A stretch of DNA of 64,000 bases, from assembly GCA_020025915.1 (NCBI GenBank), contig JAHHRH010000001.1, positions 71,543 to 135,542 on the forward strand, written 5' to 3'. The translations under genes and the position numbers were made by a program. The stretch comes from Sutterella sp. Lineage in GTDB: Bacteria; Pseudomonadota; Gammaproteobacteria; Burkholderiales; Burkholderiaceae_F. Positions 35,441 to 45,053 of the stretch are shown here, piece after piece; positions within the stretch are counted from its first letter, which is position 1; every line of letters begins with the position of its first letter. The notes below the pieces were generated by a model. The model was not told the DNA's origin. It did no database searches and saw only the letters and a program-made list of their open reading frames with translations.

Positions 35441-36766
35441 ATGCATAAAAATACCATTTCCTCCGTCCTGATAACGGTTTTTGCCGTCTTGGTGCTTGGT
35501 CTCGGCCAAAGCATGTCGGCTTTTGCCGACGATAATACGCCCGTCATAACGCAGACGGAAGCCACGGTTTTCCTGCATGCACAGGAGCTTTACAAACAAG
35601 AGAAGTACCATGAAGTCTTGCAAAAACTGCAGTCATTCGTCGACGGGAATCATCCCCATCCTTTTGGCGTTACGGTCTACGGTCTTTCGGCTATGGCGTT
35701 GAAGAAAAACAAGCTCGCGATTGAAGTCTTTGAAAAAGGCGTCTCTGTCTGGCCAAATAATGCTGTTCTGCACCAGAACTTTGCCGTTGCTCTTATGCAA
35801 GATGAAAAGTATATGCGTGCAGGCGACATCTTCCTGGAAACGGTTGAGCTCGTCAAAAAGGATAAGCTCAAAAGCGACATGCGTCATTCGGCCGCATCCG
35901 CCTACTATCAGGCTCAGGCTTGGAAGCGCGTGCGTCCAGCTTTGGGTGCTTTGGCGAACTTGAGTTCCAAAGACCTGCAAGCATTGAAACTTGCAGGGGG
36001 TGCAGATTTGCAGCTTCGCAACTGGGGACGTGCAGAAGAAACTTTCGAGCGCATCCTGGTTCTTGAGCCCGATAACCGCCAGATCTGGCAGACTTTGGCA
36101 TCCGTTCGTATGTCTCGCAGCAATCGTGTCGAATCAGCACCGGCTGTTGAAATGGCCGCATTCCTCGAGTCGCACGAAAAACACGGGGAGAAGGAATCCG
36201 CCGAAGTTCGTTATGCGGCTCGCTACGCGGCGGCAAACCTCTATGGTGTTCTTCGTGCTCCGCGTCTTGAATTGGAAAGTCTGGAAGTGCTTCCGATAAG
36301 CGTTTTTCATGACAAGACTCGCAAAAAGGAAAAGGGCAAACGTCCTGCCGAGGTCGTTCGTCTAGAACGCATTCTCTCCGCTCAGCTTCGTTCTGGGAAT
36401 CGCAAGGCGGCTTTCGAAACGAATCAAGCATTGCTCAAGATTGATGCCAATTCCGCTCGTCATACGATGGCTGGTACCCTTCTCTATCAGATGGGTGACA
36501 TCAAAGCGGCTCGTGCAGCTTACGCACGCGATCACAGCTGTGGAATAGGGAGAGATCGAAATCGTTTCTTTGCAGCCCTTCTGGATTGGGAAATGGGCGA
36601 CCGTAAGGTAGCTAAGGCGGGCTTCAAGTCTGTCTCTCAACAGAGCAACTACTACAACCAGGCACAAAATTCAATTCGAGCGATCGACTATGCCGACGAA
36701 CTCGAACTGAGTCTCACGATGGACGAGGCTAAAGACAGCGAACTCTATCAGTTGTCTCCGAGCTAA
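35441..36766 (+). CDS. Periplasmic TPR protein of the TonB2 cluster
   Basis: 441 residues, signal peptide (MHKNTISSVLITVFAVLVLG ... SAFA) supporting ATG 35441. Tetratricopeptide-like helical pairs fill much of the protein, e.g. HAQELYKQEKYHEVLQKLQ, then ALKKNKLAIEVFEKGVSVWP, then GRAEETFERILVLEPDNRQI. A TPR gene closes the Vibrio TonB2 clusters too, where it is needed for TonB2-dependent uptake. It lies 7 bases after tonB2 and is the last gene of the unit before hairpins. Confidence 0.85.
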   Translation: MHKNTISSVLITVFAVLVLGLGQSMSAFADDNTPVITQTEATVFLHAQELYKQEKYHEVLQKLQSFVDGNHPHPFGVTVYGLSAMALKKNKLAIEVFEKGVSVWPNNAVLHQNFAVALMQDEKYMRAGDIFLETVELVKKDKLKSDMRHSAASAYYQAQAWKRVRPALGALANLSSKDLQALKLAGGADLQLRNWGRAEETFERILVLEPDNRQIWQTLASVRMSRSNRVESAPAVEMAAFLESHEKHGEKESAEVRYAARYAAANLYGVLRAPRLELESLEVLPISVFHDKTRKKEKGKRPAEVVRLERILSAQLRSGNRKAAFETNQALLKIDANSARHTMAGTLLYQMGDIKAARAAYARDHSCGIGRDRNRFFAALLDWEMGDRKVAKAGFKSVSQQSNYYNQAQNSIRAIDYADELELSLTMDEAKDSELYQLSPS

Positions 36767-36793
36767 TCTGATGCTGATACTGTGTTGAACCTC

Positions 36794-36830
36794 TAAGGCC
36801 TTTTGCGGAAAGGAAAACGCAGGAGGCCTT
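36794..36830 (+). terminator. Hairpin after the TPR gene
   Basis: AAGGCC..TTTTGCG and CGC..GGCCTT arms, about 28 bases after the TPR stop. No long T-run; ends the island operon with moderate confidence. Confidence 0.5.
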
Positions 36831-36874
36831 AATGAGATGGTCAACTTCAAAGATGGGACGTTCTAGCGATGTAG

Positions 36875-36897
36875 GCGTGCGACCGTTAGTCGCACGC
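36875..36897. terminator. Hairpin between the island and yhdP
   Basis: GCGTGCGAC (36875-36883), loop CGTTA, GTCGCACGC (36889-36897), seven bases past the yhdP stop. It is the inner boundary between island and yhdP; a C/T-rich run follows on the plus strand. Confidence 0.5.
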
Positions 36898-36903
36898 TCT
36901 CTC

Positions 36904-39900
36904 TTATCGACTAGGTAAGGCATCAAGGTTAAGGCGCTCTAACTTCTGAATTTTTGGATTATCGAACGAACCGTCAATGGCATATTCCATACGGAACATC
37001 TGCGAAAGTTGATCCTTAAAGAGCCACTGTGTGACAAAGGTTCCAATCCCAACGGCGGGGTTCAAAAATGCGAGTGCCAAGGAAGGTCCGCCGACATTAA
37101 TCGCAGGAAGAATGATGGCTTTGAGGTTTAGAGTTTCTCGATTGAGATTCAAGTCGCCCCCTAAAACGACAGTTGCAGCTGAACCAAGCACAGAAGCTTT
37201 AGGAAGGCTGACTTTGCCGTTTTGAATCGTACCTGCGGCATGAGCGGAGTCAAAAGTGAAGCCACGGTTAATCACGTCACGGAAATCCAAGGTTAAGCGT
37301 CGCAGGAGATGCTGCATGGAAAGTAAGCTAAGGAGGCGCCCAGCACCAGGTTCAATTTGTAGAAATTGACCGGAACCGAGTTCACTCGAGAACCGCCCAT
37401 TGAGTGTCTGAAGCTCAAAAAGGTGCGGGGCGTTTTGCCACTCTAGATCCATGTTGATTGTCGCAGGCGCACCATGCACAGCATCGGGCACGGCGAGGCT
37501 TGTGAGCAACTTACCTGTGTTAGAAATGCGTGCGGTGAGTGAAAGCGTTGTTTGGCCAGATTGTTTTGGCAAGTGTTTCCATTGGCCATGACCTTGTAGT
37601 GTGCCACCAACATTACGAATCACTATTTGAGAGATGTCCCAAATGTGGAAGTCTTGATCTTGACGGTTTATGGCTTGGAGTTCGACCTTACCAACCTGTC
37701 TTTGACCCAATTTCAGATCATCAATGACAACGTTGATGTCTGGTAATTGGTCAGGTGCTTTTTGCGTCGATGGCTTTGTAGAGAGTTTGTCGACTGAACT
37801 ATCAGGTAAATGAAGTCGAGTAAGTGCAATTTTTAAGCTCGAAGGCTGTTTGGCTGTGGCTTGTTGATACTCTACTTGCCCGGCGGCATCGTCACCTGCA
37901 AGACGAAAATGCCAATTGTTACGACCAAAGCGGCGGGCTGTCACACCAAGGGTAGTCAACGTCTTGTCAAGCCAATCAACCTTGGCGGCTTCAATCGAGA
38001 CAAGAGAAATACGATCAACTGCAGAATTGGACTGCTGTGGTTTGTCTGTCTTTGGTTGAAGAATGAGCGGCAACCAATGGTCAGCATTAAGGTATGGTGT
38101 GGCAACCGCAATACTAAGTCCCTTGGCTTCTTGCGCTGTTTGAGCCGTTCCTAAATTGACAACACCGTCAGTGAGAGCTAAATGTCCATTGAGCTTATTA
38201 AAAATTAATGTGACGTCAGCACGTTGGGGTGATTTTATATGAATGCTCAAGCCTGACTCGGGCAACACATTAACTCGGAATGATGTAGGCCAAGCTTGAT
38301 GTGCAGCCTTTTCAAAGGGGACGGGTAACGTGCTAACAATCTGTTCAAGTTTGGTATGTCCCTGGATGTCGATCAGGGAACGTGTTAATCCAATGTCAGC
38401 ATCTACATGAATAGGGGTTGTGCCGCTTAAGTGTTTGAAAAACGGCTGTGCCTCATCTAAATCAAGGAATGATTCAAGTTCTTGTGTTGTCGGGCTTGCA
38501 TCTATGCCGAGTCGTAAAACGCCATCGGTCGTCTTGGCAGATACGGTCACGGGATGACCGGAAGCTGTTTCACCGATAATTGGCGATTTGGTTGTGACGC
38601 TCGATTGGGTAATGTGAAGTACACCCGTGGCATTTTTTACCGTAGGTAAATGAAGCCCGTAATAGAAATCCGCTTCTTTTAATTTGGCGTCAATGTCGAC
38701 TTTGAGGTCTTTTTCAAAGTCGCCAGCCAAAGGAATGGAAAGGTCGAGACGAATATCGGTAGCCCCCTTCCCTGTGCTTTCAGTAAAAGCAGAAGAAAGC
38801 AGGTCTTTGAGCATAACGCCTTCGTTGAGGTAGCGTAATGCATGACTAAGGTCGCCGCTCACTCGCCCCTTAACACTCAAAAGTGCCTCACTATAGGAAG
38901 GTAAATCAACTTGCATGTTAGAGGCAGTTAAGCCGACAGAACGGGCACTCTGGCCCGTAATAAACATGCCATTTCTTTCAAAGCGCAAATGGGCTTGGAT
39001 GTTTTTAAGGAGTGGCCATTGTTGTTCAGTTAGCCATTGTCCCTTGCTGTCTTTTTGATGTGAAGGTAAAAAATCTAAAAGACCATCCTTTAGATCAGCT
39101 TCAATTAAAAAGACCCCACTTGACTTATCGGCGCCGTCCCATGGGAATTTGTCCAAAGGACCTTTGACAATAAAGGAACCGTTACTGCCCTTGCCAGCAA
39201 GAATACCAGCTTCTAACCAATCTAATAAGCTTTCACCGACGACGCGAGGAATGTAATGAGGGACGGTTTCTGCTTTGGCGCGACTAATGGTGCCGGAGAG
39301 ATCAATCGTACCAGCACCACCAGTTGCCAGCCAACTGCCTTGGCCAGAGAGGGCGGCGTCAGTGTTGGACGCAGAGAACTTCGAGAAATTGATATGTAGT
39401 TGTGGGTGAAAACTGATACCAACATCAGCTTGCAGACGATCAAAAGGCATGGTTGGACGACGGAAAATGTCTAAGAAGGTCAAGGATGCATCTTTGCTAT
39501 TAAGAGTAACCGTAAAGCCGTCGCCATTTGTTTTGGGTGCAAAACGTCCTGAGAGCTGACTAAAACCTGGGACAGTGCCCTGAGCCTGCAGTGTAAGATT
39601 CTCGAAATAACCTGATGGATGCCAACTATTTGGATCGTTCAAAGGGCCAGTTATGTCGAGGGATATGTCACCCAACATTCCGGTGGGTTTGTGGTTCTGA
39701 ACGAACTGACGTAGTGAGGCATCCACAGGTAGCTGGGGGATGAAACTAGTGAGTGCACCAATGTCTAAGCGGTTTGCATTAAAGGTAGCGCCAAGCAAAC
39801 GATCAGCGGCATCATGACGCATCGAGAAAGATGCTTGAAGAGGCTGAGAAGTGCGGTGAGTTGGTGTCGCAAAGTCTAGATGACTAATTTCGATTGTCTG

Positions 39901-40923
39901 TGTTTTCAGGTCGTCATATTGCGCTCGATATTGGAGACGACTTGAAAGACGTCTCACCTTTAATGGTTCTAGTTCAGGCGCAAGCTGAGCGTCGATATGG
40001 TGGAGTTTCAGATCTGCAACAGCAGATGTGATACGCCCGTCCGAAAAATCTAACCAAGCTTCAACTTGACCTTGACCAGAACGCAACCAAGGTTGATCCA
40101 TACGCGTGAGAAGTTCGGCTAAGTTAGAGTTGCTCGACTGTAAATAAGCGCGACCATCCCACGTCTGAGGATTGGCCTCATCCGTAAAGAGATGTTTGTT
40201 GATATGGACGATCGCTTTAAACGTTTCAGGGGCGGTCTCGTGAGAGGCGAGTTTAATTTGACCATTCAAAGCAGCGCGCCAGTCGAGTAATCGTTGCTCA
40301 AAAATAAAATGTGTTTGCTTGAACTGAACAACACTCGCGTGATTCTGTTGTTCATCGATATAGGTCAGTGTGCCATTGATGAGTTCAAGCTTGCGCTGAT
40401 CTAATAGCCAATCGCCTAACTGACGATTTGACGATTGTTTGTCGTCTGAACGATTGAGATTGATGGAGAAGCCTGCAATTTCAAACGTGTCCGCTTCGAG
40501 GCGTCGAACGGTCAGCGCGGGATCCACAACGACGAGTTGTTCAAATCTTGGAGAGAGATGCCAAACCGATGACCAGGAAAAGCGGGCAGAGACCTGTGGA
40601 AGTATCAATGCGACAACCCCGTCGGGGCGGGTGATTTGCACATCCTTAAGATTAATAACAGGCCAAAACTTTTCGAAACTAGCCGAAAAATGTGAGGCAT
40701 TGATTGTGACGCCTGTAGCTTCCGAGACTGCTCGATTGATGTCGTCACGGAAGTTGTCAGCTTGGGTCGTAAAGAACCAACGTGCACCAATAATGATGGC
40801 GCTCAGTATGAAGTAGAGGCCGATTAGCCAATAAAACAGACTGCGCATCAAGTTGGCGTATTTAGACGAGTGGGTAACGCGACCTCGGTAGTGTAGCGAT
40901 CGACATCGGTAGTAGTTTTTCAT
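36904..40923 (-). CDS. yhdP: YhdP/AsmA-like family protein (DUF3971)
   Basis: About 1340 residues, anchored in the inner membrane by one N-terminal segment (FYWLIGLYFILSAIIIGARW). The rest forms a long periplasmic beta-rich structure. The family, with TamB and YdbH, is implicated in phospholipid transfer from inner to outer membrane. C-terminal AsmA-like part contains GGDLNLNRETLNLKAIILPA and VGIGTFVTQWLFKD. The start is uncertain: ATG 40923, ATG 40848 and TTG 40944 are all possible and none has a ribosome site. Divergent from glnE; its usual downstream partners nitrilase and tldD are 15.9 kb away. Confidence 0.9.
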   Translation of the reverse strand: MKNYYRCRSLHYRGRVTHSSKYANLMRSLFYWLIGLYFILSAIIIGARWFFTTQADNFRDDINRAVSEATGVTINASHFSASFEKFWPVINLKDVQITRPDGVVALILPQVSARFSWSSVWHLSPRFEQLVVVDPALTVRRLEADTFEIAGFSINLNRSDDKQSSNRQLGDWLLDQRKLELINGTLTYIDEQQNHASVVQFKQTHFIFEQRLLDWRAALNGQIKLASHETAPETFKAIVHINKHLFTDEANPQTWDGRAYLQSSNSNLAELLTRMDQPWLRSGQGQVEAWLDFSDGRITSAVADLKLHHIDAQLAPELEPLKVRRLSSRLQYRAQYDDLKTQTIEISHLDFATPTHRTSQPLQASFSMRHDAADRLLGATFNANRLDIGALTSFIPQLPVDASLRQFVQNHKPTGMLGDISLDITGPLNDPNSWHPSGYFENLTLQAQGTVPGFSQLSGRFAPKTNGDGFTVTLNSKDASLTFLDIFRRPTMPFDRLQADVGISFHPQLHINFSKFSASNTDAALSGQGSWLATGGAGTIDLSGTISRAKAETVPHYIPRVVGESLLDWLEAGILAGKGSNGSFIVKGPLDKFPWDGADKSSGVFLIEADLKDGLLDFLPSHQKDSKGQWLTEQQWPLLKNIQAHLRFERNGMFITGQSARSVGLTASNMQVDLPSYSEALLSVKGRVSGDLSHALRYLNEGVMLKDLLSSAFTESTGKGATDIRLDLSIPLAGDFEKDLKVDIDAKLKEADFYYGLHLPTVKNATGVLHITQSSVTTKSPIIGETASGHPVTVSAKTTDGVLRLGIDASPTTQELESFLDLDEAQPFFKHLSGTTPIHVDADIGLTRSLIDIQGHTKLEQIVSTLPVPFEKAAHQAWPTSFRVNVLPESGLSIHIKSPQRADVTLIFNKLNGHLALTDGVVNLGTAQTAQEAKGLSIAVATPYLNADHWLPLILQPKTDKPQQSNSAVDRISLVSIEAAKVDWLDKTLTTLGVTARRFGRNNWHFRLAGDDAAGQVEYQQATAKQPSSLKIALTRLHLPDSSVDKLSTKPSTQKAPDQLPDINVVIDDLKLGQRQVGKVELQAINRQDQDFHIWDISQIVIRNVGGTLQGHGQWKHLPKQSGQTTLSLTARISNTGKLLTSLAVPDAVHGAPATINMDLEWQNAPHLFELQTLNGRFSSELGSGQFLQIEPGAGRLLSLLSMQHLLRRLTLDFRDVINRGFTFDSAHAAGTIQNGKVSLPKASVLGSAATVVLGGDLNLNRETLNLKAIILPAINVGGPSLALAFLNPAVGIGTFVTQWLFKDQLSQMFRMEYAIDGSFDNPKIQKLERLNLDALPSR

Positions 40924-41096
40924 GAAGGCGTAAGGCAAGCGCAATGCATTTTGACTGAAATTGTACTGCAGGCAATCCTAGATATGAAATTCATTGAGCA
41001 AAAACGCGAATGAGAATGCCTATAGGCTTTTATATAGAATGATTGAAGACTAATTTTTATCAGCTTCATGTTGTGCCGATACAGAACGGAGTTTTT

Positions 41097-43940
41097 ATGG
41101 CTCAGCTTTCTCTTCACGATGTCATTCGTTATTCGCCGTTTACAGCAAGATCTTTGCAGGCCATGATGCCAGGTTTTTCGACTGAGAAAGATTTGGCATT
41201 TTATGAAGGACTCTTAGAGGAAACTTTTTCTCGTGAAGCCATGCAGTTCGAAATTCAGGCAATTACCTCGCCACAGCAATTACGAGTGACGTTGCGAGAA
41301 ATGCGTCGGCGGCTCATCGTGAATATCATTGGTCGCAATGCGTTAGGGCGTATCGACTACTTTGAAGTCGTTCGCATGATGAGTGACTTTGCAGAGTTGG
41401 CAGTGACTGCAACGGTATCCCTCAATGCAAGAGAGCTCGCAGAACGATACGGTGTGCCTATAGGCTATTCAGGTCAACCTCAAGATTTGTTGGTCGTCGG
41501 AATGGGTAAACTTGGCGGGCGTGAACTGAATGTCTCATCCGATATTGATCTGATCTTTTTATACGATGAAGATGGCGAGACGCAGGCAACGCCAGCATTC
41601 TCTAATGCACGTCGCACACTTTCGGTTCAAGAATTTTATGAACGATTGGCTAGGCGCATCATTCCTGCGCTCAATGATATTGAGGGGCCTGGGTTTGTGT
41701 TTCGAGTCGATATGCGTTTGAGACCTAATGGTGAGTCTGGGCCGATTGTGTGTTCAAGCGATATGCTTGAAGAATATCTATATACGCAGGGGCGAGATTG
41801 GGAACGCTTTGCATGGCTTAAGGGCCGAGTCATTAATTCGGCTGTTTTTGGGTCAGAGGAGCTCTTTGCGCAGCAAACGCGCAATATAACCTCATTGGTG
41901 CGCCCCTTTGTTTTTAGAAAATATCTGGATTTTGGTGCGATTTCGTCTCTGACACGATTACATGAAATGATCCGAGCCGAAACGGCGCGTCGTGAGTTGG
42001 CTCGGGGAGGCACATGTGTCAACGTTAAGTTAGGGCGCGGTGGCATTCGAGAAATCGAATTTTTGACGCAAACCCTGCAGGTCATTCGAGGTGGACGAGA
42101 TCCTGCATTGCGTGGCAAAGAAACGTTGACAATGTTGTCCATGTTGGCCAAAGAAGGTGGTATATCACCAGAGATGGTAGCAAAATTGTCGGACTATTAC
42201 GTTTTCTTGCGTAATGTAGAGCACGCGATTCAGTACGTTAACGACGAGCAGACCCAACGACTGCCTCGAGAGGGCGAAGATTTAGCTTCTATCGCTGGTC
42301 TTCTGGGTATGGAGCCTGAAGCTCTTTGGCAGGCTGTCAGCGAAGTGCGTGAGTATGTGGCTGATGCCTTTGATAATGTTTTTCAGGTTAGAGAACCAGA
42401 GATCGATTGCGGAGACTGGCCAACTGGATGGGAAACAGGGACTTCTACAGCGTGCGTAGCGTTGGCTCATAAGCTCGAAAGTTTGGGATATGCGAAAGAT
42501 GTCGATGAATTGGTTTCTCGCATCATGCGACTGACATCTACTCGAACAGGACGGAGTCTCTCTGTTGATGCAAGGAAGCGACTGCAAAATTTAATTCCAG
42601 TGATAGCTGAAAGATGTCCTACGTGGCAGTCCAACGATGGCCCTCGTGTCGTTCCGATTGAAGAGGTGTTCTCGAGGTACTTGAAATTATTAGAGGCGAT
42701 TGCGGGGCGCTCGACATATATTGCGTTGCTGACACAGTACCCAAAGGCGGCTGATCGAGTTGGTCGCGTGTTGGCGGCTAGTCGTTGGAGTGCGGATTAT
42801 ATTGTTCGCCATCCGATTATTCTTGATGAACTTGTGGATGGTCGAGTCCATGAAATGGATGACTTTACGCCTGTCGATTGGCGCGAGTGGACGGATAAAT
42901 TACATCGAGCATTAGCAGAGGCAACAGGTGATCAAGAGCGACAAATGAATGCGTTACGCGATGCACATCATTCAGCTGTTTTCCGTTTGTTAATTGCAGA
43001 CTTAGATGGACGCTTTACGGTTGAACGCTTAGCGGACCAGTTGTCGGCTTTGGCCGATGCTGTGTTAGATGAAGTGCTTGAACTAGCTTGGGAAAGCATG
43101 CCGAAGAAGCATTGCGATCGTCCGAAGTTTGCTGTGATTGGGTATGGGAAGCTTGGGGGGAAAGAGTTGGGTTATGACAGTGACCTTGATCTTGTCTTTA
43201 TTTATGACGACCCGGATCAAGAGGCGGACCTGGTTTATAGCCGTTTAGTGCGTCGAATGATGAGTTGGCTCACCCTTCAAACGTCGTCAGGCAAATTGTT
43301 CGATGTGGATTTGCGACTACGTCCCAACGGGGACAGTGGTTTGATTGTCTCGCCATTTGAAATGTTTAGCCGCTATCAGCGTAATACTGATGGGCATGGG
43401 GCATGGTTTTGGGAACATCAGGCACTGACACGCGCTCGATTTGTGGCTGGTAACCGCGATTTAGGTCGTAGGTTTGAAGAAGAACGTCGCAATATTTTGA
43501 TGTTGCCTAGAACGATCGAATCAGCTCGTCAAGATGTTCTTGATATGCGTCTGAGAATGTTGGAGGGGCATGCTAATCGCACGATCTATTTCGATATCAA
43601 GCACGACCGAGGAGGTATGGTCGATGTTGAATTTATTGTGCAATTACTGGTGTTAACGTCGTCGAGTACTCATCCTGAACTTGTAAATAATTTTGGCAAT
43701 ATTCTTCTTTTAGAAACAGCTGCGCGTTTAGGACTGGTTGAAGAACAACTGGTGAAGCTGGCGGTCAATGCATATCGTCGTTACCGTGCGCTACAGCATG
43801 AAATTCGATTGAATAGTGGTGAAGGCGTTCCTGTACGGGTGCCAATGAGTTTGGTTGAAAACGAAAAAATGGCAGTTTTGGCATTGTGGAAAGCTGTCTT
43901 TGGGACGGATGCGCCCGTCAGGAAGTCGTTGCCTGAATGA
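41097..43940 (+). CDS. glnE: Glutamine synthetase adenylyltransferase/deadenylase GlnE
   Basis: Adds and removes AMP on glutamine synthetase in answer to PII and glutamine. 947 residues, equal to E. coli GlnE. I chose ATG 41097 because GGAG lies five bases upstream; an in-frame TTG at 41043 lacks one. Two nucleotidyltransferase domains are complete: KLGGRELNVSSDIDLIF near residue 150 (deadenylase half) and KLGGKELGYDSDLDLVF near 685 (adenylylase half). Divergent from yhdP, the usual betaproteobacterial arrangement. Confidence 0.96.
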   Translation: MAQLSLHDVIRYSPFTARSLQAMMPGFSTEKDLAFYEGLLEETFSREAMQFEIQAITSPQQLRVTLREMRRRLIVNIIGRNALGRIDYFEVVRMMSDFAELAVTATVSLNARELAERYGVPIGYSGQPQDLLVVGMGKLGGRELNVSSDIDLIFLYDEDGETQATPAFSNARRTLSVQEFYERLARRIIPALNDIEGPGFVFRVDMRLRPNGESGPIVCSSDMLEEYLYTQGRDWERFAWLKGRVINSAVFGSEELFAQQTRNITSLVRPFVFRKYLDFGAISSLTRLHEMIRAETARRELARGGTCVNVKLGRGGIREIEFLTQTLQVIRGGRDPALRGKETLTMLSMLAKEGGISPEMVAKLSDYYVFLRNVEHAIQYVNDEQTQRLPREGEDLASIAGLLGMEPEALWQAVSEVREYVADAFDNVFQVREPEIDCGDWPTGWETGTSTACVALAHKLESLGYAKDVDELVSRIMRLTSTRTGRSLSVDARKRLQNLIPVIAERCPTWQSNDGPRVVPIEEVFSRYLKLLEAIAGRSTYIALLTQYPKAADRVGRVLAASRWSADYIVRHPIILDELVDGRVHEMDDFTPVDWREWTDKLHRALAEATGDQERQMNALRDAHHSAVFRLLIADLDGRFTVERLADQLSALADAVLDEVLELAWESMPKKHCDRPKFAVIGYGKLGGKELGYDSDLDLVFIYDDPDQEADLVYSRLVRRMMSWLTLQTSSGKLFDVDLRLRPNGDSGLIVSPFEMFSRYQRNTDGHGAWFWEHQALTRARFVAGNRDLGRRFEEERRNILMLPRTIESARQDVLDMRLRMLEGHANRTIYFDIKHDRGGMVDVEFIVQLLVLTSSSTHPELVNNFGNILLLETAARLGLVEEQLVKLAVNAYRRYRALQHEIRLNSGEGVPVRVPMSLVENEKMAVLALWKAVFGTDAPVRKSLPE

Positions 43941-43998
43941 CAGGGCCTATTAAAGAGAGGTAGACTCTGCTAGTTTTTTGAGTTTTGGAATTAAAGTC

Positions 43999-44973
43999 AT
44001 GCCTATCGTGGTTTCCGATTACAAGGCACCTTCATGGTGTCCCGGGGGACATCTTCAGACGGTATTGCCAGCAAAATTAATGCCTCGACCCAAGGTGTCC
44101 TATCGTCGTGAAAAGGTAGAGATGCCCGATGGCGACTTTATGCTTTGGGATTGGGTTGAGCCTGAAGTCAAAGATGTTACCGCTCCGATTCTTGTTCACT
44201 TTCATGGGCTTGAAGGTTCGAGCCGTAGTCACTATGCCGAAGCGTTGATGGCCTGTTGTGTTGAACGCGGTTGGCGTGGCGTTGTAGCGCATTTTCGCAG
44301 TTGTGGCGGCGAAATGAATCGTTTGCCACGCGCCTATTTTGCGGGTGATAGTGCAGACTGTGAATGGGTGCTTAAAACGGTACATCGGCGTTATCCCACG
44401 GCTGATTTGCGCGCAGTTGGCGTGAGTCTTGGAGCTAATCAACTCGCAAAGTTTTTAGGGGATCGCGGAGAAGATGCTTGTTTTCTCAAAGGGGCGATTG
44501 CGATCGGGGCACCATTAGATCTCGTGGCTGGCAGTGAACGTATTAGTAAAGGGGTCAACACTCTTTATGCCGACATGTTTTTGGCGACGCTCAAGCCTAA
44601 GCTTGAGGCAAAAGCCAAAATGTTTCCTGATGCCATCAATATGGATGCCGTCCGTGCGTGCAAAACGATGTTTGACTTTGACAATGTCTACACCGCGCCG
44701 ATACATGGTTATGCTTCGGCGATGGATTATTGGCAGAAGTGTTCAGCAAAACCTGTACTCAAGAATGTCCGTGTGCCCCTGTTACTTTTAAATGCGCAAA
44801 ACGATCCATTCTTTCCAGCCTGGGGTTTGCCTAAGGAATCAGAGATCAGTTCGTCGATTATTGCGGATTTCCCAAAAGAAGGTGGACATATTGGCTTCCC
44901 TCAAGGGCGTGCACCTGGTAATATCCTCTATCTACCTCAACGCGTGATGCGTTTTTTTGATACCGGCAGCTAA
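43999..44973 (+). CDS. YheT-family alpha/beta hydrolase
   Basis: 324 residues. The fold's oxyanion strand PILVHFHGLEGSSRSHY is near residue 65 and the nucleophile elbow GVSLGAN near 143. The RSCGGEMNRLPRAYFAGDSAD block specific to the YheT branch lies between. Late Asp (NAQNDPFFP) and His (EGGHIGFP) complete the triad. Substrate unknown; esterase activity has been reported for family members. ATG 43999 is chosen over TTG 43978. Lies 58 bases after glnE, possibly cotranscribed. Confidence 0.85.
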   Translation: MPIVVSDYKAPSWCPGGHLQTVLPAKLMPRPKVSYRREKVEMPDGDFMLWDWVEPEVKDVTAPILVHFHGLEGSSRSHYAEALMACCVERGWRGVVAHFRSCGGEMNRLPRAYFAGDSADCEWVLKTVHRRYPTADLRAVGVSLGANQLAKFLGDRGEDACFLKGAIAIGAPLDLVAGSERISKGVNTLYADMFLATLKPKLEAKAKMFPDAINMDAVRACKTMFDFDNVYTAPIHGYASAMDYWQKCSAKPVLKNVRVPLLLLNAQNDPFFPAWGLPKESEISSSIIADFPKEGGHIGFPQGRAPGNILYLPQRVMRFFDTGS

Positions 44974-45053
44974 ATCGTTTGCTTGGGTACATTCCTTGTC
45001 ATTTCTTTAGGTATGCGCTGACTTTCGTTCGGTAGCGCCAGGAGAACAATTAA

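Noticed and set aside
35868..36431. 187-codon frame antisense to the TPR gene
   Set aside because: Pro/Arg/Cys-rich shadow with no start signals.
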